DNA from: Macrocystis pyrifera
Lineage: Eukaryota; Sar; Phaeophyceae; Laminariales; Laminariaceae
Direction of reading: 5' to 3'
Assembly: GCA_031763025.1 (NCBI GenBank)
Contig: JASSKH010000002.1
Location: forward strand, 16,227,968 to 16,291,967
DNA: 64,000 bases
Position numbers and translations under genes: made by a program. The stretch's first letter is position 1. Each line of letters begins with the position of its first letter. Under the pieces are notes generated by a model, which ran no database searches, had not been told where the DNA came from, and worked only from the letters and a program-made list of their open reading frames with translations. Of this stretch, positions 22,601 to 34,561 are shown piece by piece.

Positions 22601-22913
22601 TACGAAAGGGTTGATGGTTTGACCCAGGGACCAGAAAATGAAACCAAAATAAACAAAAAAAAACATATTTTCCGCCACGTTGTTTGATCCGATACGCATC
22701 AATCTATGCGGTGGTGTAAAGGGGATACTTTTTTTTTTGTAAACCGATCACATACGCACGCTTTGGTCGTGAAGTTCGTTTGTGGTTGGACTTCTGAGCA
22801 GCAGTGAGATGACTATGTTACTTTGAAATACTAACGAACAACTACCGAGCACGTAGGACTAAATACTTCAGTGGATGGTCTTCTTCCTCACAATCCTCTC
22901 AAGCCTCTGTCTT
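19667..22913. repeat. Core modules with local tandem duplications
   Basis: Three or four core modules with G-run and hairpin follow (hairpins near 19744-19892, 20786-20928 and 22480-22610). A 105-bp tandem pair starts at 21164 and 21269, each unit containing CTTCTATTTGTC and CATTGGGCATTCTAC. No gene is seen. Confidence 0.7.
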
Positions 22914-23155
22914 AGAAGAACAATCATATTTCCGCAATACTGCCGCAGAGAAGACCTGCCGTAATTACTGCAGCTATTTTTCTATCTGGTAATTTCCATA
23001 ATGTATGCTGTTATACATCTGTTTTTAAGAAAACGCGCAAACGGCAAAATGTTTATCTTTTGTTCGAAGCTGACACCACGTCGTAGGAATTCCATCTCGT
23101 ACCACGATTTATGCTAATACGCACATACTGCAGATACTGCATTTCCGTAATTACG
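22914..23155. repeat. Dispersed repeat family C, copy 1
   Basis: About 240 bp, starting AGAAGAACAATC and containing GCAGAGAAGACCTGCCG, GAAAACGCGCAAACGGCAAA and GCTGACACCACG, ending TTTCCGTAATTACG. Copies 2 and 3 are at 26898-27112 and 28932-29180. The family is distinct from the core module. No coding or terminal repeats are evident. Confidence 0.75.
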
Positions 23156-24054
23156 TATGTGTACCCATGAAGAGTACTACATACAGCAGTAGTAGTAGTA
23201 GTAGATGGTCTTCTTCCTCACAACCCTTTCAAGCCTCTGTCTTATATAACCTAGATCCGGGGTGGTCGTAGAGCAAGTTCTTCTCCTCCCTCCCCACTAC
23301 TATGTTGTCGAGCATGCGGTTCTTCCTTTGATGCCTGCATATTGTTCTAGGGGCGGGAAACCCTTTAAGTACTGAAGTGCCGCTTCGTGGACCAACCACT
23401 CCCATTCCATGCGGTAGTACTGCAGTCCCATTTTGGGGGGAAACCACATGAAATTATAGTGCTTTATCCTCGAAACGGGACTGCAATACGAAGGGGTTGA
23501 TGGCTTGATCCCAGGGACCAAAAAATGAAATCAAAACAAAAAAGAACTATTATTTTAATAGAGTGTATTCTGTATTTCTCGGGTATTTTTTGTTCTTGAT
23601 TCCGTCTCCATGAATTCTTGTATTTCTCGGGTATTTTTTGTTCTTGATTCCGTCTCCATGAATTCAGCAATTTTACGCGCCAGGTATGTATGTATACCCA
23701 TGAAGAGTACTACATACAGCAGTAGCAAGTATAACTATTAGATGGTCTTCATCCTCACTACTGTTTCAACCCTTTCAAGCCTCTGTCTTATAACCTTGAT
23801 CCGGGGTGGTCGTATAACAAGCTCTTCTCCTCCCTCCCCACAGTAAGCATGTCACGTGCTGTGTGGTAATTTCTGCTGCAGCAACTTAAACGGTACAACG
23901 ACTGGTGTGTTCTTTTGAGCGCTTGATCCGAGGGACCAATAACCAAAGATCTGTTTTTCTAGAGTTGTGGATCAGGGGCGTATCAATCCTTCATTTTGAA
24001 CGAATGTGATTTCTTCCAGATGATGCAGTGTTGTTTTCGTTGTTGTTTTGTTTC
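23156..24054. repeat. Core modules with a 48-bp tandem duplication
   Basis: This contains a module with hairpin (about 23365-23500), then a 48-bp tandem pair at about 23571-23666 with TGTATTTCTCGGG and CCGTCTCCATGAATTC, then a second module. It is the first half of a segment repeated about 6.26 kb further on. Confidence 0.7.
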
Positions 24055-26440
24055 CAGGGTAAAATCTTTTTGGCGTACCACATCGCTGAAATTCTCCAAC
24101 CAGCTGACCATATTTTCTTCGGCGTAACGGGGATACCTTTTTCGTGTAAACCGATCACATACGCACGTTTTTGTCCTGAACTTTGTTTGTGATTGGACTT
24201 CTGAGCAACAGCAGTGAGATGACTATCGTTACTTTGAATATTAACAATGAAGTGCTGAGTACGCACGTAGGACTAAATAGTTCTGAGCAGCAGTGAGAGT
24301 TATTAAAATTACAGCAGTACGTTGCAAAGAGCTTTAGGCTGAGAACAAACTAACTATCATTTCAATAGACTACTGAAGTACAACAACCCTTTCAAGCCTC
24401 TGCCTCATAACCTAGATTCAGCGTGGTCGTAGAACAAGCTCTTCTCATCCTTCCCCACTATCGATTTAGCTGATATCGTGTTGTGCACAATGATGACGTT
24501 CTGTTCATGTCCTGCGACATCGCCAAACGGCTAAATAATAATTTTACGGGGGACCATAGTAAATAGGACCAAATATTGTAGGTAAAAATAGGGAAGCATA
24601 TAGTTTTTTGTATATACCCTAGGTCCTATTTACTATGGACCCCCGTATAGAACATACTTTCACAGCAGTAGACTATACCCGATAGAATACAAGGCGAAAC
24701 AGCAATCTTTTTGTTTACCTTGGAGAGAGAGCATATTTTTTTGTATCTCCTCCCTGCATTCTGCACTTCAGCTTAACATTTTTTTCTCCCGATCTTTCGC
24801 ACAACCTATTATTTATATTCATTCGCCCTAATTTGTTTGCTCCCGTCTAGGAGGCGTCGTATATAAGCTTGATCCGGGGGCGGTCACAGAGCAGGTTCTC
24901 CCCCCGCCTCCCCGCTGTTGAGAAATATACGAAGGATCGCTGCCTGGTGTGCATTACTACTTACTGCAGTACAGCAGCAGACACACTGGCTGGTGTGTTG
25001 GTCCTTTGATGTCCCTGCGTGTTATGTTTTGGGGGGAGATTAACTCTTTTAGTATCTTTGCAGTCCCGTGTTGAGGACAAACCACATGAATTCTTGTTTC
25101 CTATTTTGGGGACAAACCACATGAAATTTGAGTGGTTTGTCCCCAAAACCGCACAAGAGAAGAACTAGAGTATTTTGTGTGTTTTGTTGTGTATTTTTTC
25201 TTTTGATTTTTTTACCTTTTGTCTCAAATTTGTTTCACGGGTGAGGGTTGCTTCGTTCGATGCTCAAATACTCATTAGATTGGATGACACGACCGTTGTT
25301 GTTCCCTGTCCACCTACGCCCGCATATTTTTTCTGAAGCTTTCGTTGTCGGTGTTTGTGCCCGACGAAATTACTGTGTTTTGAACCAGGGTTTCTCTTTT
25401 TTGGTGTTATTGCTGAAGAGCGCTGCTTGTTGGGTTTTAGGGGACAATGGGAAACCAAATTTTTCTGTTTACTTTCGAATTTCGCTTTAAAGCCTGAGTG
25501 CCTAGATGCTTTCTTCATTACCTGTCGTGCCGCAGAACGTAGATTAGTCTGCTTTACCTGCCGTGGGTTGTATTGCACGAGAAAAAAGCGTGCCCTCCCT
25601 CGAACGCTTTTCAGCCTGAGTGCCTAAATGCTCTCTCCATTACCTGTCGTGCCGCAGAGCGTAGATTAGTCTGTTTTACCTGCCGTGGGTTGTATGGGAC
25701 GATACAATAGCATACGCTCCCTCAAGCGGTTGCTTACATCTTGGCTTTGGCTTTCTTCGATTCGTCGCAGGCGGACGTAGATAGATTCTCGGATAGCGTA
25801 GATTAATTCTCCCGTATCTGTCCTGGGCTGTACGGGACAAAAAAGTATAATACTTTTGCCAAGAACGGTATATTATGCAGTATCATGGCATTGGCTTTTC
25901 TCATTCGTATCAGGCGAGGATTCTCAGTTTCCGATCGTGCATCGTACGAGTCTCGCTTTGGTACACTGGTGTGTTTTGTGGGGGCAGACATTTTTGGCAT
26001 GACCCGAGGGTGGTGTGCGGCAGAGTTTAGGGAAGAATACACTTTTGTTGCGTGCTATTGTCATTGCCTACGGAAACATCCAATGCGTCAGGGACCATTA
26101 ACATTCTGAAACAGGACGACATCTTATTCGAACAGTTCGTATCATTTCATCCTAAACGGACCCTTGGCATCGTAAAGTGCCGTTTGCAGCAGATTAGCTG
26201 TCCGTTGCTTGCGGGGATTGGCTTGGTCGGCGACCAGTCACTTTCGATGTCACGGGCCTTCTTTACATCATGCTTCACGTCAGGGATCAACAGTAGAACC
26301 TGTTTTTACTGGACTTATTTCGAGCTTAGATTGTTGCGTCTACATCTGGGTTGCCTCCGGGTCTTAGTGCGGGCCTTAGCGTTGCCTGCGGGCCTTAGCT
26401 TCGTCGGAGCTGGCCTCCGACGAAGCACCCTTGTAAACAT
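24055..26440. repeat. Cassette copy B4, lacking the GC-rich block
   Basis: This carries the MITE (24544-24648), the GTCGTATATAAGC tract at about 24855, a TTTGAGTGGTTTGTCCCC half-hairpin, and a duplicated TTACCTGTCGTGCCGCAG segment (25517 and 25640). It ends after the CTTCGTCG hairpin at 26399-26428. The usual GC-rich block is absent. Confidence 0.78.
24544..24648. mobile_element. MITE, TTACGGGGG family, cassette copy B4
   Basis: Both termini are intact: TTACGGGGGACCATAGTAAA on the left and its inverse ending ACCCCCGTA on the right. It has the same position as in the other cassettes. Confidence 0.85.
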
Positions 26441-27663
26441 ATGTAAGATATTTACTTTCACCATTCCCGAATCCTGGTCTCCCTGTCGTCCTTAGACGCG
26501 ACGTACGTTCAGCATTTCGAAATCCCGGCCTCTCGTGCGTCCTCGAGAATCGACTCTTTGCGACTCGAGTGCTTACTATACGTGCCCGGGGATCTGCAGA
26601 TCAGACATTTCGTACACTTATCTCGTACTGTAAGCTATCGTGCTGTTGCGCACGTACTGCAGATGTGCTGCATTTCCGTAATTTCTTCAGCCAACTACTC
26701 TTAACATGAACAAACACCTACCGAGTACGTAGGATTTAATACTTCTGAGCGGTAGCGAGAGTTGTTTTCAATTAGAGCAGTACGTAGCGATAGACGGAGA
26801 ATAAACAAACGACTGCCGAGTGCGTAGAACTATAGACTTCTGAGCAGCAGTGAGAGTTGCTTTCCATCAAAGCAGTACGTAGCACTAGGCCGAGGGTAGA
26901 AGAACTATCATGTTTCCGTAATGCTGCCGCAGAGAAGACCTGCCGAAATTACTTCACCTTACTTTCTGTCTCGTAATTTCCATAATTTATGCCACATACA
27001 TCTGTTGTTTAGAAAACGCGCAAACGCTAAAATGTTAATCTTTAGTTCGAAAGTGCTGACACCACCTCGTAGGCATTCCATCTCGTACCACTGCATTTCC
27101 GTAATTACGTATGTGTACCCATGAAGAATAATACATGCAGCAGTAGTAGTACATAGTCTTCTTCCTCACAACCTTTTCAAGCCTCTCTGTCTTAAAACCT
27201 AGATCCGGGGTGGTCGTAGATCAAGCTCTTCTCCTCCCCCCCCACTACGATGTTGTCGAGCATGCGGTCCTTTCTTTGATGTCTGCGTGTTGTTTTTTTG
27301 GGGGGGGCTAACCCATTAATTACTGCAGTCCCATTTGGTGGACAAGGCACTTTAATTTCATGTGGTTTCCCCGCAAAATGGGGCTGCAGTACTACCCCAT
27401 GAAAATAGAGTGATTTGTCCTCCTCGACACGGGACTACAGTACTGAGGGGTTAATGGCTTGATCCGAGGGACCAAAAAATGAAACCAAAACAGAAAAAAA
27501 CATATTTATCGCCACGTATTTGATCAGGTACGCATCAATCTAGGCTTAACGGGGATACATTTTTTTTTGTACGTATGTGTACCCATGAAGAGTACTACAT
27601 ACAGCAGCAGTAGTATTAATAGTAGATGGTCTTCTTCCTCGACCCTTTCAAGCCTCTGTCTTA
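26441..27663. repeat. Low-copy segment, family C copy 2 and a core module
   Basis: 26441-26700 is a stretch seen only here, with CATTTCCGTAATT tracts. Family C copy 2 is at 26898-27112. A core module with G-run and hairpin follows (about 27300-27455). The TTA at 27661-27663 is the left target duplication of the next element. No gene is seen. Confidence 0.6.
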
Positions 27664-28412
27664 GGACCGTTCCTAACGAACCAAAAAAAAGTCACGATTC
27701 GTGAGTTTTAGGCATGCCAAAAGATCACGATCCATTACATTTCAGTTCTAACGAAAAAAGCCGAAAAAAAACGTCGCGTTTCGTGATATTTTCAAATAGT
27801 TAAAGTTCTGATATTTCAAATCCAACGTTTTTGGGGTGTGTGGAGTAAACTCTCGAGAGTGGGGCACGGCCAGGCCGGGCTGGGCCGTCCGCACCTGGCC
27901 TAGCCCGTGACATATTCGAATCGCGGGCCGAAGCCTGACCCAGCCTGCGAGATTTCAACTTCACCGGCCAAGCTCGTTTCGCGAGATTCCATCTCGCAGG
28001 CCGTCTCTGCCCGGCCTGGCCTGTCACATCCCCAGGTCATTTTCGCGTTTGTCTTCCAGCTGTGGCTCCTCCTCCTGGAAATTTCGAGGCCACAACCTCC
28101 TCGTTAGCCCGCGCCCAGCGGTGTCTTTGGGTAGTCGCCCATTGCCCACAAGCGGCGTGCGAAGCAGAGTCTGCCATGCCCCTATGCCGACCATCGGATA
28201 CCGTTGGTGCACGTGGGTTGCGTAGTGCCTTGATCAGGCGTATTTTGAGACACGACAAATGTCACGAATCGTGATTTCGTTTTTTTTTAGGGAAAAGCTA
28301 AAACAATTGGCGTCATGAATCGTGATTGTTTTTGTCCCTCACGACAAAAAAATCACGATTCACGACAAAAATCTCTCGAATCGTGTTTTTTTTTGTTCGT
28401 TAGGAGTGGCCC
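27664..28412. mobile_element. Harbinger-like non-autonomous DNA transposon, 749 bp
   Basis: The termini are inverted repeats of about 40 bp: GGACCGTTCCTAACGAAC on the left and, inverted, GGGCCACTCCTAACGAAC on the right, both followed by an A-run and CACGATTCG. The host segment CTCTGTCTTATAACC, intact at many other places in the window, is split here with TTA on both sides (27661-27663 and 28413-28415). This is an exact 3-bp target duplication. TTA duplications and GG-starting termini are typical of PIF/Harbinger. Palindromic CACGAATCGTG motifs recur near both ends. The centre (27850-28230) is GC-rich with no transposase. The superfamily is inferred from termini and target site only. Confidence 0.85.
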
Positions 28413-30316
28413 TTATAACCTAGATCCGGGGGGTGGTCGTATAACAAGCTCTTCTCCCCCCTCCCCACTACTTTGATGTACAGCATGCGGTTCTTTGATG
28501 TCTGCATGTTTTTTTTTTTTGGGGGGGGGGGCTAACTCATTAACTACTGCAGTCCCGTTTGGTTGACTACCACATGAAATTACAATGGTTTGTCCACCTC
28601 GAAACTGGACTGCAGTACCGAGGGGTTAATGGCTTGATCCCAGAGACCAGAAAAAGAAACCAAAAAAATAAATAAATCTGTATCGCCATGTTGCTTGATC
28701 AGGTGCGCATCAATCTATGCGGTGGCATAAAGGGGATTCCATTATTTTTGTAAACCGATCACATACGCACGCTTTGGTCGTGAAGTTCGTGTGATGTTGG
28801 ACTCCGTACAGAAGTGAGATGACTTACAAATATTATTACTCTGAAATATAAATAAACAACTACCGAGTACGTAGGACTAAATACTTCTGTAGATGGTCTT
28901 CTTCCTCACAACCCTTTCAAGCCTCTGTCTTAGAAGAACTATCTTCTTTCCGTTATACTGCCGCAGAGAAGACCTGCCGCAATTACGTCAGCTTTTTTTC
29001 TATCTCGTGATTCCCATAATTTTTGCTATTAGCACATAGATCTGTTTTGAGAAAACGCACAAAGGGCAAACTGTTTATCTTTTGTTCGAAGCTGACACCA
29101 CATCGTAGGCATTCTATCTCGTACTACAATTTATGCTAATACGCACATACTGCAGATACTGCATTTCGGTAATTACGTATGTGTACCCATGAAGAGTATT
29201 ACATACAGCAGTAGTAGTAGTAGATGGTCTTCTTCCTCACAACCCTTTCAAGCCCCTGTCTTACATAACCTAGATCCGGGGTGGTCGTAGAACAAGCTCT
29301 TCTCCTCCCTCCCCACTACTACTAAGTTGTCAAGAATGCGGTCCGTTCTTTGATGCCTGCGTGTTGTTCTAAGGTCGGGATACTAACCCTTCAAGTACTG
29401 GAGTCCCGTTTCGTGGACCAACCACTCCAATTCCATGCGGTAGTACTGCAGTCCCATTTTGGAAGAAAACAATATGAAATTTGAGTGCTTTGCCCTCGAA
29501 CCGGGACTGCAATACGAAGGGGTTGATGGCTTAATCCCAGGGACCAGAAAATGAAACCAAAACACAAAAAAACATATGTATCGCCACGTTGCTTGATCAG
29601 GTACGCATCAATCTATGCGGTGGCATAACGGGGATGCCATTTTTTTTTGTAAACCGATCACATACGCACACTCTGGTCGTGACGTTCGTGTCATATTGGA
29701 CTCCGAGCAGCACTGAGATGACTATTAATATCATTAATCTGAAAAGTAAATAAACAACTACCGAGTACGTACGATTAAATATTTCTGAGCAGCAGTGAGA
29801 GTTATTAAAATCACAGCAGTACGTTGCAAAAAGCAATGGGCTAACAATAAAATAACTATGATTTTAATAGAGTGAAATTTGTGTTTCTCGGGTATTTTAT
29901 GTTCTTGATTCCGTCACCATGAACTCAACAATTTTACGCGCCAGGTATGTATGTATACCCATGAAGAGTACTACATACAGCAGTATAGTAAGTGTTAATA
30001 GGAGATGGTCTTCTTCCTCACTACTGTTTCAACCCTTTCAAGCCTCTGTCTTATAACCTTGATCCGGGGTGGTCGTATAACAAGCTCTTCTCCTCCCTCC
30101 CCACAATAAGCATGGCACGTGCTGTGTGGTAATTTCTGCTGCAGCAACTTAAACGGTACAACGACTGTGTGTGTTCTTTTGAGGGCTTGATCCGAGGGAC
30201 CAATAACCAAAGATCTGTTTTTCTAGAGTTGTGGATCAGGGGCGTATCAATCCTTCATTTTGAACGAATGTGATTTCTTCCAGATGATGCAGTGTTGTTT
30301 TCGTTGTTGTTTTGTT
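28413..30316. repeat. Core modules and family C copy 3
   Basis: Core modules with G-runs and hairpins (about 28530-28630 and 29385-29525) surround family C copy 3 (28932-29180). From 29180 onward the order and sequence follow 23.15-24.05 kb closely. Confidence 0.7.
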
Positions 30317-33150
30317 TCCAGGGTAAAATCTTTTTGGCGCACCACATCGCTGAAATTCTCCAACCAGCTGACCATATTTTCTTCGGCGTAACGGGGATAC
30401 CTTTTTCATGTAAACCGATCACATACGCACGTTTATGTCCTGAAGTTTGTTTGTGATTGGACTTCTGAGCAACAGCAGTGAGATGACCATTATTACTTTG
30501 AATATTAACAATCAACTGCCGAGTACGCACGTAGGACTAAATAGTTCTGAGCAGCAGTGAGAGTTATTAAAATTACAGCAGTACGTTGCAAAGAGCTTTA
30601 GGCTGAGAACAAAATAACTATCATTTCAATAGACTACTGAAGTACAACAACCCTTTCAAGCCTCTGCCTCATAACCTAGATTCAGGGTGTCGTAGAACAA
30701 GCTCTTCTCCTCCTTCCCCACTATCGATTTCGCTGAGATCGTGTTGTGCACAATGATGACATGCTGTTCATGTCCTGCGACATCGCCAAACGGCTAAATA
30801 ATAATTTTACGGGGGACCATAGTAAATAGGACCAAATATTGTTGGAAGCATATAGTTTTTTGTGTGTATACCCTAGGTCCTATTTACTATGGACCCCCGT
30901 ATAGAACATACTTTCACAGCAGTAGACTATACCCGATAGAAAACAAGGTGAAACAGCAGTCTTTTTGTTTACCTTGGAGAGAGAGCATATTTTTTTGTAT
31001 CTCCTCCTCCCTGCATTCTGCACTTCAGCCTAACATTTTTTTCTCCCGATCTTTCGCACAACCTATTATTTATATTCATTCGCCCTAATTTGTTTGCTCC
31101 CGTCTAGGAGGCGTCGTATATAAGCTTGATGCGGGGTCGGTCACAGAGCAGGTTCTCCCCCCGCCTCCCCGCTGTCGTGAAGTATACAAAGGAACACTGC
31201 CTGGTGTGCATTGCTACTTACTGCAGTACAGCAGCAGACACACTGGCTGGTGTGTTGGTCCTTTGATGTCCCTGCGTGTCATGTTTTGGGGGGAGATTAA
31301 CTCTTTTAGTACTACTCCAGTCCCGTGTTGAGGACAAACCACATGAACTCTTGTTTCCTATTTTGGGGACAAACCACATGAAATTTGAGTGGTTTGTCGC
31401 CAAAACCGCACAATAGAGGAACTAGAGCATTTTGTGTGTTTTGTTGTGTATTTTTTCTTTTGAGTTTTGTTGTGTTTCGTCACATTCGTTCATCGGGTGA
31501 GGGTTGCTTCGTTCGATGCTCCAACATTCATCAGATTGGCTGACACGACCGTTGTTGTTACCTGCCCGCCTGCGCCCGCATATTTTTTCTGAAGCTTTCG
31601 TTGTCGGTGTCTGTGCCCGACGAAATTACTGTGTTTTGAACCAGGGTTTCTCTTTTGGCGTTATTGCTGAAGAGCGCTGTTTGTTGGGTTTAGGGGACAA
31701 TGGGAAACCATAGTTTTTCTGTTTACTTTCGAATTTCGCTTTACAGCCTGAGTGCCTAGATGTTTTTTCCATTACCTGTCGTGCCGCAGAGCGTAGACGA
31801 GTCTGTTTTACCTGCCGTGGGTTGTATGGGGCGATAAAATAGCGTACGCTCCCTCGAACGGTATATTATATGTTGGCTTTAGCTTTCTCCGATTCGTCGC
31901 AGGGGGAGGTAGATAGATTCTCGGATAGCGTAGATTAATTCTCCCGTATCTGTCCTGGGCTGTACGGGACAAAAAAGTATAATACTTTTGCCACGAACGG
32001 TATATTATGCATTATCATGGCATTGGCTTTTCTCATTCGTATCAGGCGAGGATTCTCAGCTGCCGATCGTGCATCGTACGAGTCTCGCTTTGGTACACTG
32101 GTGTGTTTTATGGGGGCAGACATTTTTGGCATGACCCGAGGGTGGTGTGCGGCAGAGGTTAGGGAAGAAAACCTTTTTGTTTCATTCTATTGTCATTGCC
32201 TACGGGAACATCCAATGCGTCAGGGACCATTGATATCTGAAACAGGACGACATCGTTTTCGAACAGTTCGTATCATTTCATCCTAAACGGACCCTTGGCA
32301 TCGTAAAGTGCCGTTTGCAGCAGATTAGCTGTCCGTTGCTTGCGGGGACTGGCTTGGTCAGCGGCCCGTCACTTTCGATGTCACGGGCCTTCTTTACATC
32401 ATGCAGGGATCAACAGTAGAACCTGCTTTTACTGGACTTGTTTCGAGCTTAGATCGTTGCGTACACATCAACGGTTCCTTGGCATCGTAAACTGACGTGC
32501 CTTAGCCGTTAATTGTGGGTTGCCTGCGGGCCTTAGCGCGGGCCTTAGCGTTGCCTGTGAGCCTTTTAGATTCGTCGGAGGCCCTTTGAAGGCCTCTCGT
32601 AACTGTGGGTTGCCTGCGGGCTATAGCGCGGGCCTTAGCGTTGCCTGCGGGCCTTAGCTTCGTCGGGGGCCCTTTGAAGCCCTCTCTACGAAGCACCCTT
32701 GTAGATATATATAACATTAGTCGGATTTGTTCCGATGCCTCACGGGCCTCCGTCGCCCCTTTCCCGCGCTCTCAGAGCTTGCGGGACCACCGTTCGTGGT
32801 CTGCCTCCGCCGTTATCGTCTTTGTTTCAGAGTTGCCCAGCTGCGGGGAAATAGACGGGGGCTTTGCCTTCGAAGTTTCGATTGTTTGTTGTTTATTTCG
32901 TTCGGGCTGCTTTCCCGGTTCGGTGCCCGGGAAATTCGGAGCTTTCACCCGTGCCCGCTCTCGATTTTGCCGAGGTCGTGTTGTCGCGTTTTTTTTTTCC
33001 ATGTCCTGCGACCTTTGGAGTGGAGGAACGTATGACGTGTCTGCGAGTTCATGTGCCTGCTGTCGCCGTGATGTGCGAGACGTCGCGGTGGCGTCCGAGA
33101 CGGATGGTTTGCACCAACTAGCGTCATCACTCTTCTTACTAGTGCTATTA
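30317..33150. repeat. Cassette copy B5, with GC-rich block
   Basis: A close relative of B4, offset about 6.26 kb: the MITE (30807-30902), the GTCGTATATAAGC tract, the half-hairpin, the CTTCGTCG hairpin at 32657-32694, and the GC-rich block at 32714-33120. The GGGTTGCCTGCGGGC segment is duplicated at about 32516 and 32607. Confidence 0.8.
30807..30902. mobile_element. MITE, TTACGGGGG family, cassette copy B5
   Basis: Complete termini with a shorter interior than in B4, otherwise in the same position and orientation. Confidence 0.85.
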
Positions 33151-34561
33151 AAAAAAACAAAAATACTGCTCATAGTTGTGGACCACTGCCGAGTTCGTAC
33201 GATTCAATAATTCTTATTCATAGCAGCAGTGAGGAGAGTTATTCAATTTACAGCAGCAGTGCGTTGCGACAAGCAGTAGGCTGACAGAAAAATAACTATT
33301 TTGGTAGTAGAGTGCGTTGTGGGTTTCTCGGGTATTCTGTTCTCTTGATTGCGTCTCCCCGAGTTCGGCAAATGTACGTACCGGGTATGTGTGTATACCC
33401 ATGAAGAGTGCTACATACAGCAGGAGTACATGGTCTTCTTCCTCACTGTTTCAACATTCTCGAGTCCCTGTCTTATAACCTAGATTCGGCGTGGTCGTAG
33501 AGCGAGCTCTTCTCCTCCCTCCCCACTACTATGTTGTCGAGCATGCGGTCCTTTCTTTGATGCCTGCGTATTGTCTTGGGGGGGGGAGACTAGCCCTTTA
33601 AGTACTGCAGTTCCGATTTGTGGACAAACCGCTCCAATTATTCCATGCGGTAGTACTGCAGTCCCATTTGGGGGGGAAACCACACGAAATTGGAGTGCTT
33701 TGTCCTCGAAGTACGAAGGGGTTGACGGCTTTATCCCAGGGACCAGAAAATGAAACCAAAAAAAAACAAAACAGATTTATCGCTACGTTGTTTGATCAGG
33801 TATGCATCAATCTATGCGGTGGCATAACGGGGATACTTTTTTTTTTGCAAACTGATCACATACGCACGCTTTGGTCGTGAAGTTCGTGTGATATGGGACT
33901 TTGAGCAGCAGTGAGAGTTGTTCAAATTTACAGCAGAGAACGCAGCCAAACAAAATAACCTTCTTTTTGTCGAGAAAAATGTTATAGTCATCATTTATTA
34001 TCATTGGACATTCTACTACGGGGGAAGAGAGAAGCGGGATGTTTGCAGTGATTACTTTGATTTTGATGTATCGGGGATACAATCCGATCAAAACACGAAA
34101 TCAGGCAACTAAAATATCACATATTCCAAACTGTATTTTGTATACTGGAAAAATGAATTTGGTCGCAAGCGTGTTCAGCTGCCTTGTCGTATACATCCGG
34201 GCGTCACAGGATAGAAAGCTCGCCTACGTACATACATAGTACATTCAGCAGCAGTGAGAGTTATTAATATTACAGCACCAGTGCGTTGCGGAAAGCAGCA
34301 GACTGATAAAAAAATAACTACCGGGTAATATTTGAATAGAGTGTGTTGTGTGTTTGTCGGGTGTTGTGTTTCCTTGATTTCGTTTCCCCGAATTCAGCAA
34401 TTTTACGTACCAGGTATGTGTGTATGCCCATTAACAGCACTTCGTATAGCAAGAGTACATGGTTATCTTCCTCATTGTTTCAACCCTTTCAAGTCTCTGG
34501 CTTATAACCTAGATCCAGGGTGGTCGTAGATCAAGCTCTTCTCTTCCGTCCCCAGTTTTGT
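33151..34561. repeat. Core modules before the 4.4-kb TIR element
   Basis: Two modules lie here, one with G-run and hairpin (about 33580-33720), plus the GATGTATCGGGGATACAATCC segment at about 34066. The second module is interrupted at CCCCAGTTTTGT by the next element. No gene is seen. Confidence 0.7.
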
